A DNA stretch of 64,000 nt from positions 2,604,001 to 2,668,000 of the forward strand of contig NZ_CP168493.1 in the NCBI RefSeq assembly GCF_042945595.1. Direction: 5' to 3'. A program made the translations under genes and the position numbers. The notes beneath the pieces were generated by a model. It ran no database searches and was not told the DNA's origin. It saw only the letters and a list, made by a program, of their open reading frames with translations. Below, one piece after another: positions 33,495-41,856 of the stretch (its first letter is position 1; each line of letters begins with the position of its first letter). Source of the stretch: Psychrobacillus sp042945595. GTDB taxonomy: Bacteria; Bacillota; Bacilli; Bacillales_A; Planococcaceae.

Positions 33495-34151
33495 CTAAGA
33501 AGGAACTATTATATTCCAATACACCAACATTATCCCGATATCCGCTAAACAATGACTAATAATTGGTGCAGCAATAGATTTCAGTCTAAATCGGAAAATT
33601 CCCCACATAATTCCAGCAAGAAAAACTGGAATAACTGCCAATGCATTAAAAGGGAAACTGAAGATTTCCATGACAACAATCAGATGGTATAAGCTATAGA
33701 AAATGGATGTAATCATAATCGCTTTCACATTCCCTAATTTAAGTACTAGATGACCATACATAAATTCACGCCAATAAAATTCTTCTAATATCGGATTGAT
33801 AAGGACTAATACTAGTACAAGCAAAACAACCTTTTTCCCACTAAAATCCCACTCTTCTAGCAATTGCTGCAACTGGGGTATATCCAAAACAGAGGATTGA
33901 AAAATAAATACGAAGCTATAAATGGCAATCAAACAAATCAATCCACTTACAACACCAACGAGAGTCGACTTTTTGGATAAAGAAATAAGTATACGATTGC
34001 TGTTTTCCTTATTCCAATATACGATTATTAATGGAATAAACAATAACCATCCATAAAACAGAAAAAATGTTATTAAAATATTATGTAATAAAGAAAGTCC
34101 AATAAATATCATAATAGTTGGCCCAATGAGTAAAATAATATGTTTAAGCAT
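33495..34151 (-). CDS. CPBP family intramembrane metalloprotease
   Basis: A 218-residue membrane protein with about six to seven hydrophobic segments. I use the ATG at 34151, preceded closely by GGGAGG; the upstream TTG has no suitable ribosome site. CPBP/Abi motifs are EEFYWREFMYG (EExxxR) near 128-138, FYSLYHLIV (FxxxH) near 157-165, and HCLADIG near 199-205. The family includes type II CAAX prenyl endopeptidases and bacteriocin-processing or self-immunity proteins. The target is unknown. Confidence 0.85.
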   Translation of the reverse strand: MLKHIILLIGPTIMIFIGLSLLHNILITFFLFYGWLLFIPLIIVYWNKENSNRILISLSKKSTLVGVVSGLICLIAIYSFVFIFQSSVLDIPQLQQLLEEWDFSGKKVVLLVLVLVLINPILEEFYWREFMYGHLVLKLGNVKAIMITSIFYSLYHLIVVMEIFSFPFNALAVIPVFLAGIMWGIFRFRLKSIAAPIISHCLADIGIMLVYWNIIVPS

Positions 34152-34235
34152 GTTTCCTCCCAATTCCTCGATTTATTTTCAATGGTAACATATGTATGAA
34201 AAAAAGACTTAGCAATCAAGCTAAGTCTCAACGCT

Positions 34236-34433
34236 TCATAATTCCTTCTTCTCCTGAGCGAAATTCTCCTCAGAAAGTGTTTTTTGTTCTAATTTGTAAT
34301 TTTCATTTCCTTCTTCTCTATTTTGTGCTATGTTTTGTTCTGATCTTTGTTGTGGTGACTGGTTTAATAGCGAACTGACATTTCGGTAATTCGTATTTGT
34401 TTCGTTCCCTTTTCTACGTATAATATTACTCAA
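34236..34433 (-). CDS. Small hydrophilic protein, glutamine/glutamate rich
   Basis: A 65-residue frame starting at the TTG at 34433, with GTAGGAG 8 bases upstream. The product is strongly hydrophilic (many Q, N, E, K; for example NQSPQQRSEQNIAQNREEGN) and looks disordered. It starts inside the end of the preceding gene, which suggests translational coupling. I know no family for it; it may be a real small protein or a chance frame. Confidence 0.45.
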   Translation of the reverse strand: MSNIIRRKGNETNTNYRNVSSLLNQSPQQRSEQNIAQNREEGNENYKLEQKTLSEENFAQEKKEL

Positions 34434-34758
34434 TGAATACTCTCCTACTTTCATTAAAATATGGAAGCTGTTCTATAAATATTTTTGACTCTTCATCCCC
34501 AAATTCATGAATCAGTGCATATATTTTTTTCATTCTTCTATCGTATTGATCATTTTCTCTATCCTCATGATATAATCTTATTGGAATATGTGCTCTCCAA
34601 AAGTTACTTGCTTCTACTGTACTTAGCTGTTCAAAAAGCTTTTGAAATACTGGAATAATTTCGCGATTTGCTACTACTTCGAATTCCCATGGAGACTCAT
34701 CTGGATACGAAAATACTTTCTTATTTGTCACAGAAACATACACTTTGTTTAATGCCAT
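34426..34758 (-). CDS. Hypothetical protein
   Basis: A 110-residue soluble protein starting at the ATG at 34758 (MALNKVYVSVTNKK), with AAGGATG upstream. The middle has FEVVANREIIPVFQKLFEQL and SNFWRAHIPIRLYHEDRE. It looks like a single small alpha/beta domain found across Bacillaceae, but I do not recognise the family. It overlaps the next small gene by eight bases. Confidence 0.65.
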   Translation of the reverse strand: MALNKVYVSVTNKKVFSYPDESPWEFEVVANREIIPVFQKLFEQLSTVEASNFWRAHIPIRLYHEDRENDQYDRRMKKIYALIHEFGDEESKIFIEQLPYFNESRRVFIE

Positions 34759-34795
34759 TTGCACACATCCTTTTTATTAAGTATGTCTCCAAAAC

Positions 34796-34832
34796 AAAAA
34801 AACATGCACCACATGGGCACATGTTTTTCTTT
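34796..34832 (-). terminator. Terminator of the yjfB-like gene
   Basis: On the minus strand AAAAACATG/CATGTTTTT flank a loop and end in a T run, about 35 bases after the stop codon. Confidence 0.7.
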
Positions 34833-34866
34833 ATTATTCTAGACTTCAAGCATCTTCCACTTTTTC

Positions 34867-35046
34867 TTAAGCTTGAACGTCCACAACTGATCCTTTATAA
34901 GGATGAGGTGCAGATGCTTGAGGCATGTCCTCTAACAGTCCAACAGCAGCTACTGTTTCCATGTTCATCGCATTTTTTAGAACACTCATTTGAACAGTTT
35001 GTTGTAACTCCATTAACTGAGAAGACATAATGGAATTAATATCCAT
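34867..35046 (-). CDS. YjfB-family small protein
   Basis: A 59-residue protein starting MDINSIMSSQLMELQQTVQM. I use the ATG at 35046, seven bases after GGAGG; the ATG two codons earlier is too close to the ribosome site. The pattern (MDI...LMSxQ...VQxxVLKxAMNxE...PHPYxGxxVDVxA) matches the YjfB putative motility protein family. The function is not established. It is monocistronic, with a strong ribosome site (GAAGGAGG). Confidence 0.75.
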   Translation of the reverse strand: MDINSIMSSQLMELQQTVQMSVLKNAMNMETVAAVGLLEDMPQASAPHPYKGSVVDVQA

Positions 35047-35191
35047 AGTCATTCCTCCTTCTTACAAGCTTAATATCGGTTACAATCTGATTTTATTAAT
35101 TTTTGAAAAGAACTTCTTCCTTCTTTAATAGACTACTTTTTTTCATACAATAAACGTAAGCGAAAACAAACCAAAGGAAGCTGAATAACGA

Positions 35192-35425
35192 ATGAAGCAT
35201 ATAATATTATGGATTTTTAAATTCTATCAAAAAATAATTTCCCCTTTAACACCGCCTAGTTGCCGATTCTATCCAACTTGCTCGCATTACGGTGTGGAAG
35301 CTGTGCAAAAGCATGGTGCAATAAAAGGTGGATACTTAACAATAAGAAGAATATCTAAATGCCACCCTTTTCACGAAGGTGGCTTTGACCCTGTTCCAGA
35401 AGAATGGCCTTTGAAGAAAAAATAA
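35192..35425 (+). CDS. yidD: Membrane protein insertion efficiency factor YidD
   Basis: A 77-residue protein of the YidD family, which helps membrane protein insertion through YidC/SpoIIIJ. All hallmarks are present: FYQKIISPLTPPSCRFYPTC, then CSHYGVEAVQKHG, KGGYLTIRRISKCHPF and GGFDPVPE. An N-terminal amphipathic helix precedes them. The last codons form one arm of the terminator downstream. Confidence 0.95.
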   Translation: MKHIILWIFKFYQKIISPLTPPSCRFYPTCSHYGVEAVQKHGAIKGGYLTIRRISKCHPFHEGGFDPVPEEWPLKKK

Positions 35426-35442
35426 CTTCAAAGGTTTTTTTC
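35408..35442 (+). terminator. yidD terminator
   Basis: CCTTTGAAG (inside the last yidD codons) pairs with CTTCAAAGG, followed by T7. Confidence 0.85.
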
Positions 35443-35490
35443 TTGCTTTTTTTTATAATTTCTTGTAAGCTTAAAAAGTTGAAAAAATTC

Positions 35491-35510
35491 AAAACGTAAT
35501 CATTACTATT
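35491..35510 (+). promoter_or_regulatory. Candidate Zur box
   Basis: AAAACGTAATCATTACTATT closely fits the Bacillus Zur operator, whose core is CGTAATNATTACG; only the last G of the core differs. It lies directly before the ribosome site of the zinc-binding lipoprotein gene, so zinc-loaded Zur would block it. Confidence 0.75.
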
Positions 35511-35524
35511 TAGGAGATGGCAAG

Positions 35525-36478
35525 ATGAAAAGAACACTTTTACTAGTTCTAGTAATTATACTTGCATTATTTACCGCCGCTTGTGGAGACAAAGAATCCA
35601 TAAATGTAGATAAACAAGAAAAAGACAATAAAATACAAATTTATACGACCGTATATCCGCTACAATATTTCGCAGAACGAATTGGCGGAGACGTAGTAAA
35701 TGTAACTTCTATCTATCCTGCAGGCTCAAACGAACACACATTTGAACCAACTCAAAAAGATATGATGAATCTCGCAGATGCCGACCTATTTTTTTACATA
35801 GGACTAGGTTTAGAGGGTTTCGTTGAAAATGCGAAAAAAACATTAGAAAACGAACATGTGAAAATGGTTGCAACAGTTGATGCAGTTCCGAAAGACCAAT
35901 TAGAAGCTAACTCACATGAAGATGAAGACGAAGAGGAGCACGACCATGACCATGGTAAAATAGATCCACATGTTTGGATTTCTCCACAAATTAGTCAAAG
36001 TTTAGCTTTATCTATCAAAGATTCGCTTGTGGAAGCTGCTCCTGAACAAAAAGAGAAATTTGAAACAAATTATGACGCGTTAATCGCACAATTAACACAA
36101 TTAGATACAAGCTATAAAGAAATGGCACAAAATGCTCCTAATAAAACGTTTTTTGTTTCCCATGCAGCATTTGGTTATTTAGCACATGCGTATGGCTTAG
36201 AGCAAATTTCAGTTGCTGGTCTTAATTCGCAAGATGAACCTTCTCAAAAACAGTTAACGAAGATCATTGAACTAGCAAAAGAAAAAAATATTAAATACAT
36301 TTTGTTTGAACAAAACGTTTCTTCTAAGCTAACGGAAGTCATTCAAAAAGAAGTTGGTGCTAAAAGCTTAGTATTACACAATTTAGGCGTTCTATCCAAA
36401 AAAGATGTTGAAAATAATGAAACGTATTTCACATTAATGAACAAAAATTTAGAAACATTAAAAACTGCACTGAATTAA
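35525..36478 (+). CDS. znuA: Zinc ABC transporter substrate-binding lipoprotein (ZnuA/AdcA type)
   Basis: A 317-residue cluster A-I solute-binding protein for zinc. The signal peptide ends in lipobox FTAACGD (Cys about residue 20). IYPAGSNEHTFEPTQKDM carries the first metal histidine, an acidic histidine-rich loop (EDEEEHDHDHGKIDPH) lies near 135-150, and FFVSHAAFGYLAHAYGL and LFEQNVSSKL complete the site. The histidine loop points to zinc rather than manganese. No permease or ATPase genes are adjacent, so it must use partners elsewhere. A Zur-type box precedes it. Confidence 0.9.
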   Translation: MKRTLLLVLVIILALFTAACGDKESINVDKQEKDNKIQIYTTVYPLQYFAERIGGDVVNVTSIYPAGSNEHTFEPTQKDMMNLADADLFFYIGLGLEGFVENAKKTLENEHVKMVATVDAVPKDQLEANSHEDEDEEEHDHDHGKIDPHVWISPQISQSLALSIKDSLVEAAPEQKEKFETNYDALIAQLTQLDTSYKEMAQNAPNKTFFVSHAAFGYLAHAYGLEQISVAGLNSQDEPSQKQLTKIIELAKEKNIKYILFEQNVSSKLTEVIQKEVGAKSLVLHNLGVLSKKDVENNETYFTLMNKNLETLKTALN

Positions 36479-36504
36479 ATGAAAAAATGGAATCGGCCTT
36501 TAAG

Positions 36505-36618
36505 TGTATTTTGTCTTTACTATTTCCCGTGTGCTTTGGACGAAACATCAGCTACACTATTCCCGTTATAGTTATGGATCGTGATGTGACTACGTCACTT
36601 CACGATCCATTTTTCATT
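36505..36618. repeat. Dispersed intergenic repeat R1, 5' part
   Basis: CTTTACTATTTCCCGTGTGC and TTTGGACGAAACATC are shared with 44432-44520 and 62530-62600. The copy includes the long hairpin ATGGATCGTGATGTGAC/GTCACTTCACGATCCAT ending in T5, which could terminate the zinc lipoprotein transcript. The 3' half of the family is absent. Confidence 0.75.
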
Positions 36619-36659
36619 TACATTCTAATCTTTTATTAAAAAAAGTCATTTTTTAATTA

Positions 36660-36904
36660 TTAAGTGTGGCTATCCGCTCGTAAACGGATGCCATAAGCCC
36701 CTTCTTATTACATAAACCCATTAAGCAGCGCTATGTGCACATTAAGCGTGGCTATACGCTCCTAAAAGGATGCCATAAGCCCCTTCTGATTTCAAAAACC
36801 CATTAACCTGCGCTATATGCACATTAAGTGTGGCTATCCGCCCCTAAAAGGATGGCTTAAGCCCCTTCTGATTCCATAAACCCATTAACCTGCGCTATAT
36901 GCTC
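36660..36904 (-). repeat. Hierarchical tandem repeat R3, locus 2 (inverted)
   Basis: Twelve consecutive monomers of 21, 21, 19 and 21 bases repeat with a period of 82 (starts at 36660, 36742 and 36824). Read on the minus strand the monomers are A (GGGGCTTATGGCATCC...), B (GGAGCGTATAGCCACGC...), C (TGTGCATATAGCGC...) and D (TGGGTTTTTGAAATC..., 19 long), the same four types in the same order as at 20559-20844. It lies between the convergent znuA-like and menE genes. Confidence 0.9.
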
Positions 36905-37006
36905 AAAAGATGGCTTTTTTCAATTAGGAGCATATATAGAGAACAAATGGTTACTTACATGAGCAAATTGGTTGCTTTCAGTCATCTTTTAATCTCCATT
37001 AGCCAT

Positions 37007-38440
37007 TTATTTCAAATTTTGCTCACACTTAAATAACTCTCTGCGCATCAGCTTATTCGAAGCATTTCTCGGCAATTGCTCCATAAAGTGATAGGCAACT
37101 GGTTGTTTATAAGAAGCCATTTCCGTTTTCATAAATGCTCTTAGCTCTTCTTCACTTACCTCTTCCTTTAACACAACAAATGCAACAGGAACTTGTCCCC
37201 ATTTGTCGTCTTGCTTTCCAACAACACCCACTTCTTTCACCGTTGGATGTTTTGCTAATGCTTGCTCTACTTCCGCAGGATATATATTTTCACCACCGGA
37301 AATGATTAAATCTGAACGGCGATCCACTACAAATAAATACCCTTCCTCATCGATATATCCTATGTCACCCGTATGAAGCCAACCGTCTACTAAAGGATTA
37401 TTCAACTCAGCTGCACCTACATACCCATTTGTCACATGTGGACCCTTAATACAAATTTCTCCAATTTGATCTTCTCCATCAATACGAACATCAGCAAAGA
37501 AAAGCGGTTTACCTGCAGAGCCTAATTTTCGAATAGCATCTTCGCTCGATAATGTCGTTGTCTGAGAAGCAGTTTCTGTCATTCCGTATGTTTGTAGCAC
37601 AGGAATATTTCGTTGAATTGCCCTTTCTAAATAATTTAACGGCACTGGTCCCCCACCTACTAGCATCGATTGAAACGTATTTGGAAAGGATACATTTCTT
37701 TCTTCTAGAACCGAAATAATTCTTTCTAGCGTCACTGCAACGACAGACATCCTAGTAACTGTTCCACTAATAATTTCTTCCACTACATCTTCTGCATCAA
37801 ACTTTATATGAAGATTTACCGTCATCCCATACAAAACGGAACGCATTAATATAGAAAAACCACTAATATGAAATAAAGGAACTGTACATAACCAGCAATC
37901 ATTTGGTTGAACTCCTAAATTGAGTGCAGAACCAGTTGCATTCATCACATGATTTTCGAGTGATTGCCGAACCCCTTTTGGATTACCTGTCGTTCCCGAC
38001 GTATACATAATCGTGATAGTTCGATTTTTTGGCCACTCTTTTTCTATTTTGAATGTAGTTTGTTCTACTAGCTTGATCTCTTCAAATGAGAGCCTATTAG
38101 GATAAGTTAAATTTCTTTTCTCTACACAATCGACTAATAAATAATCAGTTTTGCTATCCTGTAATTGATAACGCAACTCTTCATCAGTTAACCGCTCATT
38201 TAACATAACTAACTCACAACCAAGTTGCATACACCCGTGTATTGCAATGACTAATTGTGGATCCGATGCTGCTAAAATGGAAATTCTCATTCCAGATCTT
38301 ATGCCCTTAGTATATAGTTTTTCTGCAAATTTATTGGCTTCATTAGACAGTTGTTCAAATGTCCATGTTTTCTCGTTAAATCTTAAAGCAATTCGATTTG
38401 GTGTTAGACTTGAACGTTTTACTAATAAATTCGGATACAA
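37007..38440 (-). CDS. menE: O-succinylbenzoate-CoA ligase
   Basis: MenE (477 residues) activates 2-succinylbenzoate with ATP and CoA for menaquinone synthesis. The AMP-binding motif TIMYTSGTTGNPKGV is near 148-162, then QTYGMTETASQ near 285, GWLHTGDIGYIDEEG near 355, and the hinge and catalytic lysine region ending in RNASNKLMRREL. It is the last gene of the men group on this strand, separated from menB by a hairpin. Confidence 0.95.
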   Translation of the reverse strand: MYPNLLVKRSSLTPNRIALRFNEKTWTFEQLSNEANKFAEKLYTKGIRSGMRISILAASDPQLVIAIHGCMQLGCELVMLNERLTDEELRYQLQDSKTDYLLVDCVEKRNLTYPNRLSFEEIKLVEQTTFKIEKEWPKNRTITIMYTSGTTGNPKGVRQSLENHVMNATGSALNLGVQPNDCWLCTVPLFHISGFSILMRSVLYGMTVNLHIKFDAEDVVEEIISGTVTRMSVVAVTLERIISVLEERNVSFPNTFQSMLVGGGPVPLNYLERAIQRNIPVLQTYGMTETASQTTTLSSEDAIRKLGSAGKPLFFADVRIDGEDQIGEICIKGPHVTNGYVGAAELNNPLVDGWLHTGDIGYIDEEGYLFVVDRRSDLIISGGENIYPAEVEQALAKHPTVKEVGVVGKQDDKWGQVPVAFVVLKEEVSEEELRAFMKTEMASYKQPVAYHFMEQLPRNASNKLMRRELFKCEQNLK

Positions 38441-38462
38441 AGTACTCGTCTCCTTTAGATAA

Positions 38463-38502
38463 AAAAGCCGCCCTAGAAAAGGACAGCTTTCTCAAAATTC
38501 AT
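38463..38502 (-). terminator. Weak terminator or attenuator between menB and menE
   Basis: On the minus strand AAGCTGTCC and GGGCGGCTT (with G-U pairs) are followed by T6. It may lower expression of menE relative to menB. Confidence 0.6.
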
Positions 38503-38513
38503 TGATGCAATAA

Positions 38514-39332
38514 TTATGGAAAACGTGGGAATTGACCGAAATCAGGTTTACGTTTTTCTTTAAATGAATCGCGGCCTTCTTTTGCTTCATCCGTTGTGTA
38601 GTAAAGAAGTGTAGCATCTCCTGCCAATTGTTGAAGACCTGCTAAACCATCCGTATCTGCGTTCATTGCAGCTTTTAGGAAACGAAGTGCAGTTGGGCTC
38701 ATTTCAAGCATTTCTTCACACCACTGTACCGTTTCGTCCTCTAATTGTGCGTAAGGAACTACCGTATTGACTAAGCCCATATCTAGCGCTTGTTGTGCGT
38801 CATATTGACGGCATAAATACCAAATTTCACGCGCTTTTTTATGTCCGATAATACGAGCCAAATAACCAGAACCATATCCAGCATCAAAAGAACCAACTTT
38901 AGGTCCTGTTTGACCAAACTTAGCATTGTCCGCAGCAATTGTTAAGTCACAAACAACGTGAAGTACATGTCCTCCTCCAATTGCATAACCAGCTACCATG
39001 GCTACAACTGGTTTTGGAATTACACGGATTAATCGTTGTAAATCTAGTACATTTAGACGAGGAATTTCATCTTCTCCAACGTATCCACCATGTCCGCGTA
39101 CTTTTTGGTCTCCGCCTGAACAGAATGCATGCTCCCCTTCACCAGTCAAAATGATAGTACCTACATTTCTATCATCACGCGCGCGTGAAAATGCATCAAT
39201 CATTTCCATTACTGTTTTTGGACGAAATGCATTTCGTACTTCCGGACGGTTAATCGTCACTTTTGCAATCCCATTATAAAACTCATACTTAATATCTTCA
39301 TATGTATGTAAGGTTGTCCATTCACGAGTCAT
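38514..39332 (-). CDS. menB: 1,4-dihydroxy-2-naphthoyl-CoA synthase
   Basis: MenB (272 residues) closes the naphthoate ring from succinylbenzoyl-CoA. A crotonase-fold enzyme with INRPEVRNAFRPKTV near 28-42, CSGGDQKVRG near 80-89 (a MenB marker), GYAIGGGHVLHVVCDLTIA near 121-139 and TGPKVGSFDAGYGSGYLAR near 148-166. The C-terminus KEKRKPDFGQFPRFP is typical. It starts two bases after the menH stop. Confidence 0.98.
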   Translation of the reverse strand: MTREWTTLHTYEDIKYEFYNGIAKVTINRPEVRNAFRPKTVMEMIDAFSRARDDRNVGTIILTGEGEHAFCSGGDQKVRGHGGYVGEDEIPRLNVLDLQRLIRVIPKPVVAMVAGYAIGGGHVLHVVCDLTIAADNAKFGQTGPKVGSFDAGYGSGYLARIIGHKKAREIWYLCRQYDAQQALDMGLVNTVVPYAQLEDETVQWCEEMLEMSPTALRFLKAAMNADTDGLAGLQQLAGDATLLYYTTDEAKEGRDSFKEKRKPDFGQFPRFP

Positions 39333-39334
39333 CC

Positions 39335-40156
39335 TTAGTCCTCCTTTAAAATAATATCCTTTACTATTGTAGCAAACAATTCGGGATTTTCCACATGAAT
39401 TGCATGTCCCGCATTACTAATTTGCATGTGCTTACTGTTTGGAAGAATTTTTTTCATCTCAACAGCTACCTCATAAAACTTTTGATCTAACTCTCCAGTA
39501 ACTAAGGTAGTTGCAACTTTCATAACTTCTAGATTACCCCAGTAAGAAGGTTGTATTCCTGTACTAAATCCTTTCAAACTATTCGAGAGCCCCACTTCTG
39601 ATCCTGCAAGTCTTTCCGACCGAATAGCCTTCTGTTTTTCGAATGATAAGCTTTTTTGCGAATGAAATAAAGGAATGTCCTCCCAAAAATCGACGAAGGC
39701 AGAAATTCCTTCATTTACTATTCTTTCCGCAAGCAATTCATCCGCCTGTTTTCTTGTTACACGCGCTTCTTCATTAGCTAAGCCAGGAGAACTACTCTCA
39801 AGAATTAACTTGTCTACAGAATATTTAGCTGCATAAGCAAGCGCTAATCTACCTCCCATAGAATAACCGACGAGCGTAAAATGACTCCATTCCAACAATT
39901 GAAATAACTTATGCAAGTCTTCTATTTGTTCTTCGGCATAATAGCGAGTAAATTCGGTTGGCTTAGATGTTTGCCCATGTCCAATTAAATCAACTGTTAA
40001 TATTTCCACGGATGAAGGAAGAAGGGTGATTACTTCATCCCATGTAGCACTAGAACCAGTAAACCCATGAAGGAATACTATTTTTTCACCTGCTCCGATA
40101 TTATATCTCTTCACATGCATAATTATATTACGAATTTTTACATTTAAACTTTCCAA
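39335..40156 (-). CDS. menH: SHCHC synthase MenH
   Basis: MenH is an alpha/beta hydrolase-fold lyase that makes 2-succinyl-6-hydroxy-2,4-cyclohexadiene-1-carboxylate. I start at the TTG at 40156 (MESLNVKIRNI), because GGAGGAG in the end of menD stands about 11 bases upstream. VFLHGFTGSSATWDEV is near 24-39, the nucleophile elbow GYSMGGRLALAYA near 97-109, and the late histidine in NAGHAIHVENP. It overlaps menD by 13 bases. Confidence 0.88.
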   Translation of the reverse strand: MESLNVKIRNIIMHVKRYNIGAGEKIVFLHGFTGSSATWDEVITLLPSSVEILTVDLIGHGQTSKPTEFTRYYAEEQIEDLHKLFQLLEWSHFTLVGYSMGGRLALAYAAKYSVDKLILESSSPGLANEEARVTRKQADELLAERIVNEGISAFVDFWEDIPLFHSQKSLSFEKQKAIRSERLAGSEVGLSNSLKGFSTGIQPSYWGNLEVMKVATTLVTGELDQKFYEVAVEMKKILPNSKHMQISNAGHAIHVENPELFATIVKDIILKED

Positions 40157-41856
40157 ATCGAGTCTAGCTCCTCCGAAATAGCTGCCCATAGTTTTCGGTG
40201 TGTTTCTGTATTCACTTGCCGATTCGTAAACACTTCAATTATACGAACATCTTTCATCTTCTGCTGATTTAATACACGAACGAATTGCTCTTTTGAATGT
40301 ACTGCATCATATTGTGCATCATACATAGCAGCAATATGTGAAAATTCTAAGCCAGTAGGAGTTCCAAATAGGTGCTCAAAGTAATTTGTTTCATTGGACT
40401 GAGGTAAATAAGAAAAAATACCACCACCATCATTATTCATAATGACAATTGTTAAATCAGTTTGCTGAAATCTACTTATGATCAAACCATTAACATCATG
40501 GAGAAAAGCTAAATCTCCAATAAGTAGATAACTAGGACGATTTTTCGCTACTTGAACACCAAGTGCAGTAGAAACAACACCATCTATCCCGTTCGTACCT
40601 CTGTTAGCATATATTTGGATATCCTTCGTTGTTTTATTGAAAAATGTATCTACGTCACGAATCGGCATACTACTACTCGCAAATAGATCAACACCATTTG
40701 GTAATGATTCAAATAAAATAGCTGCAAGTGCCCCTTCGTCCTCTTCTACTTCCATATAAGCTTGAAGGTGTTTGGTAGCTATATTATTCGCTTTTGTCCA
40801 ATCTTCTAAATAGCTAGATGATAGTTTTTCTTCCATTGGAATCCATAAAGAAGTAGCTCCAACCTGAACATGGTGTGTCACAATATGAAGCGAGTCACGG
40901 AAAATAGGACTTTCATCAACTGCGATAAAAATGGTCGGTTTACATGCTTTTAAAAATTGTGTGAGCGGTTTAGAAACAGGCTGCGCTCCAAAACGAATAA
41001 CAACATCCGGAATAACATAGCCTTTAAATGCATTTTCTTTTAAAATCGCATCATACTGATCAATACATAAAGGCAAACAATCTTCTGGAATCGAACAACG
41101 TAAATTAGACAAAGGATCTGCTAATACTGGCCATTGAACCTTTCTTGCAAACTCCCAAAATCCTGCCATTGTTGGAAGTGAATCACCAACAATGATTAAC
41201 CCCTTCTCTTTCGTTTGCAATAATTCCTTGTACCAACTAATAAACCCCTCACTAGGCACTAGTTGTCCCATTTCCGTCTGACTTACCTGCATCGAAGAAT
41301 GTTGCTGCTCCATATTAATCAGAAGAGGCTCACGGAATGGTACATTAATATGAACCGGTCCCATTGGCAAGGCTTTTGCTGTCGTAATTGCACGATGAAT
41401 ATGGCGTTCGATAAAAGGTAAACTTTCATCATTATCCTCTGGGATAGGAAAATCTACAGACCATTTCACATGCTTTCCAAACAAATGGACTTGATCAATC
41501 GCTTGAGGTGCTCCAACTTCCCGTAGTTCATGCGGACGATCTGCTGTAATAACAAGTAATGGAACACGGGCATAATAAGCCTCTACAATAGCAGGGAAGA
41601 AATTCGCTGCAGCTGTCCCTGATGTGCACAGTAATACCACTGGCAGTTTTTTTGCTTTCGCGATTCCTAATGCAAAGAATGCCGCTGATCGCTCATCGAT
41701 TTGACGATAAAAATGAAATCCTTCACTTTTTGCAAAAGCATATGCGAGTGGTGTCGATCTAGATCCAGGGCAGATGACGACATCTTCCACACCCGCTTGC
41801 TTTACTGTTTCAACAAATTGATTGACATATGACGTCAAATAAGCACTATTATTCAT
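40144..41856 (-). CDS. menD: SEPHCHC synthase MenD
   Basis: MenD (570 residues) is the thiamine diphosphate enzyme that joins isochorismate and 2-oxoglutarate. CPGSRSTPLAYAF near 29-41 and the catalytic glutamate region QIDERSAAFFALGIAK near 51-66 are visible, with LCTSGTAAANFFPAIVEA near 76-93. The ThDP motif is GDLAFLHDVNG followed by NNDGGGIFSYLPQ near 455-485. It overlaps menF by eight bases and menH by 13, forming a tight operon. Confidence 0.97.
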   Translation of the reverse strand: MNNSAYLTSYVNQFVETVKQAGVEDVVICPGSRSTPLAYAFAKSEGFHFYRQIDERSAAFFALGIAKAKKLPVVLLCTSGTAAANFFPAIVEAYYARVPLLVITADRPHELREVGAPQAIDQVHLFGKHVKWSVDFPIPEDNDESLPFIERHIHRAITTAKALPMGPVHINVPFREPLLINMEQQHSSMQVSQTEMGQLVPSEGFISWYKELLQTKEKGLIIVGDSLPTMAGFWEFARKVQWPVLADPLSNLRCSIPEDCLPLCIDQYDAILKENAFKGYVIPDVVIRFGAQPVSKPLTQFLKACKPTIFIAVDESPIFRDSLHIVTHHVQVGATSLWIPMEEKLSSSYLEDWTKANNIATKHLQAYMEVEEDEGALAAILFESLPNGVDLFASSSMPIRDVDTFFNKTTKDIQIYANRGTNGIDGVVSTALGVQVAKNRPSYLLIGDLAFLHDVNGLIISRFQQTDLTIVIMNNDGGGIFSYLPQSNETNYFEHLFGTPTGLEFSHIAAMYDAQYDAVHSKEQFVRVLNQQKMKDVRIIEVFTNRQVNTETHRKLWAAISEELDSIWKV

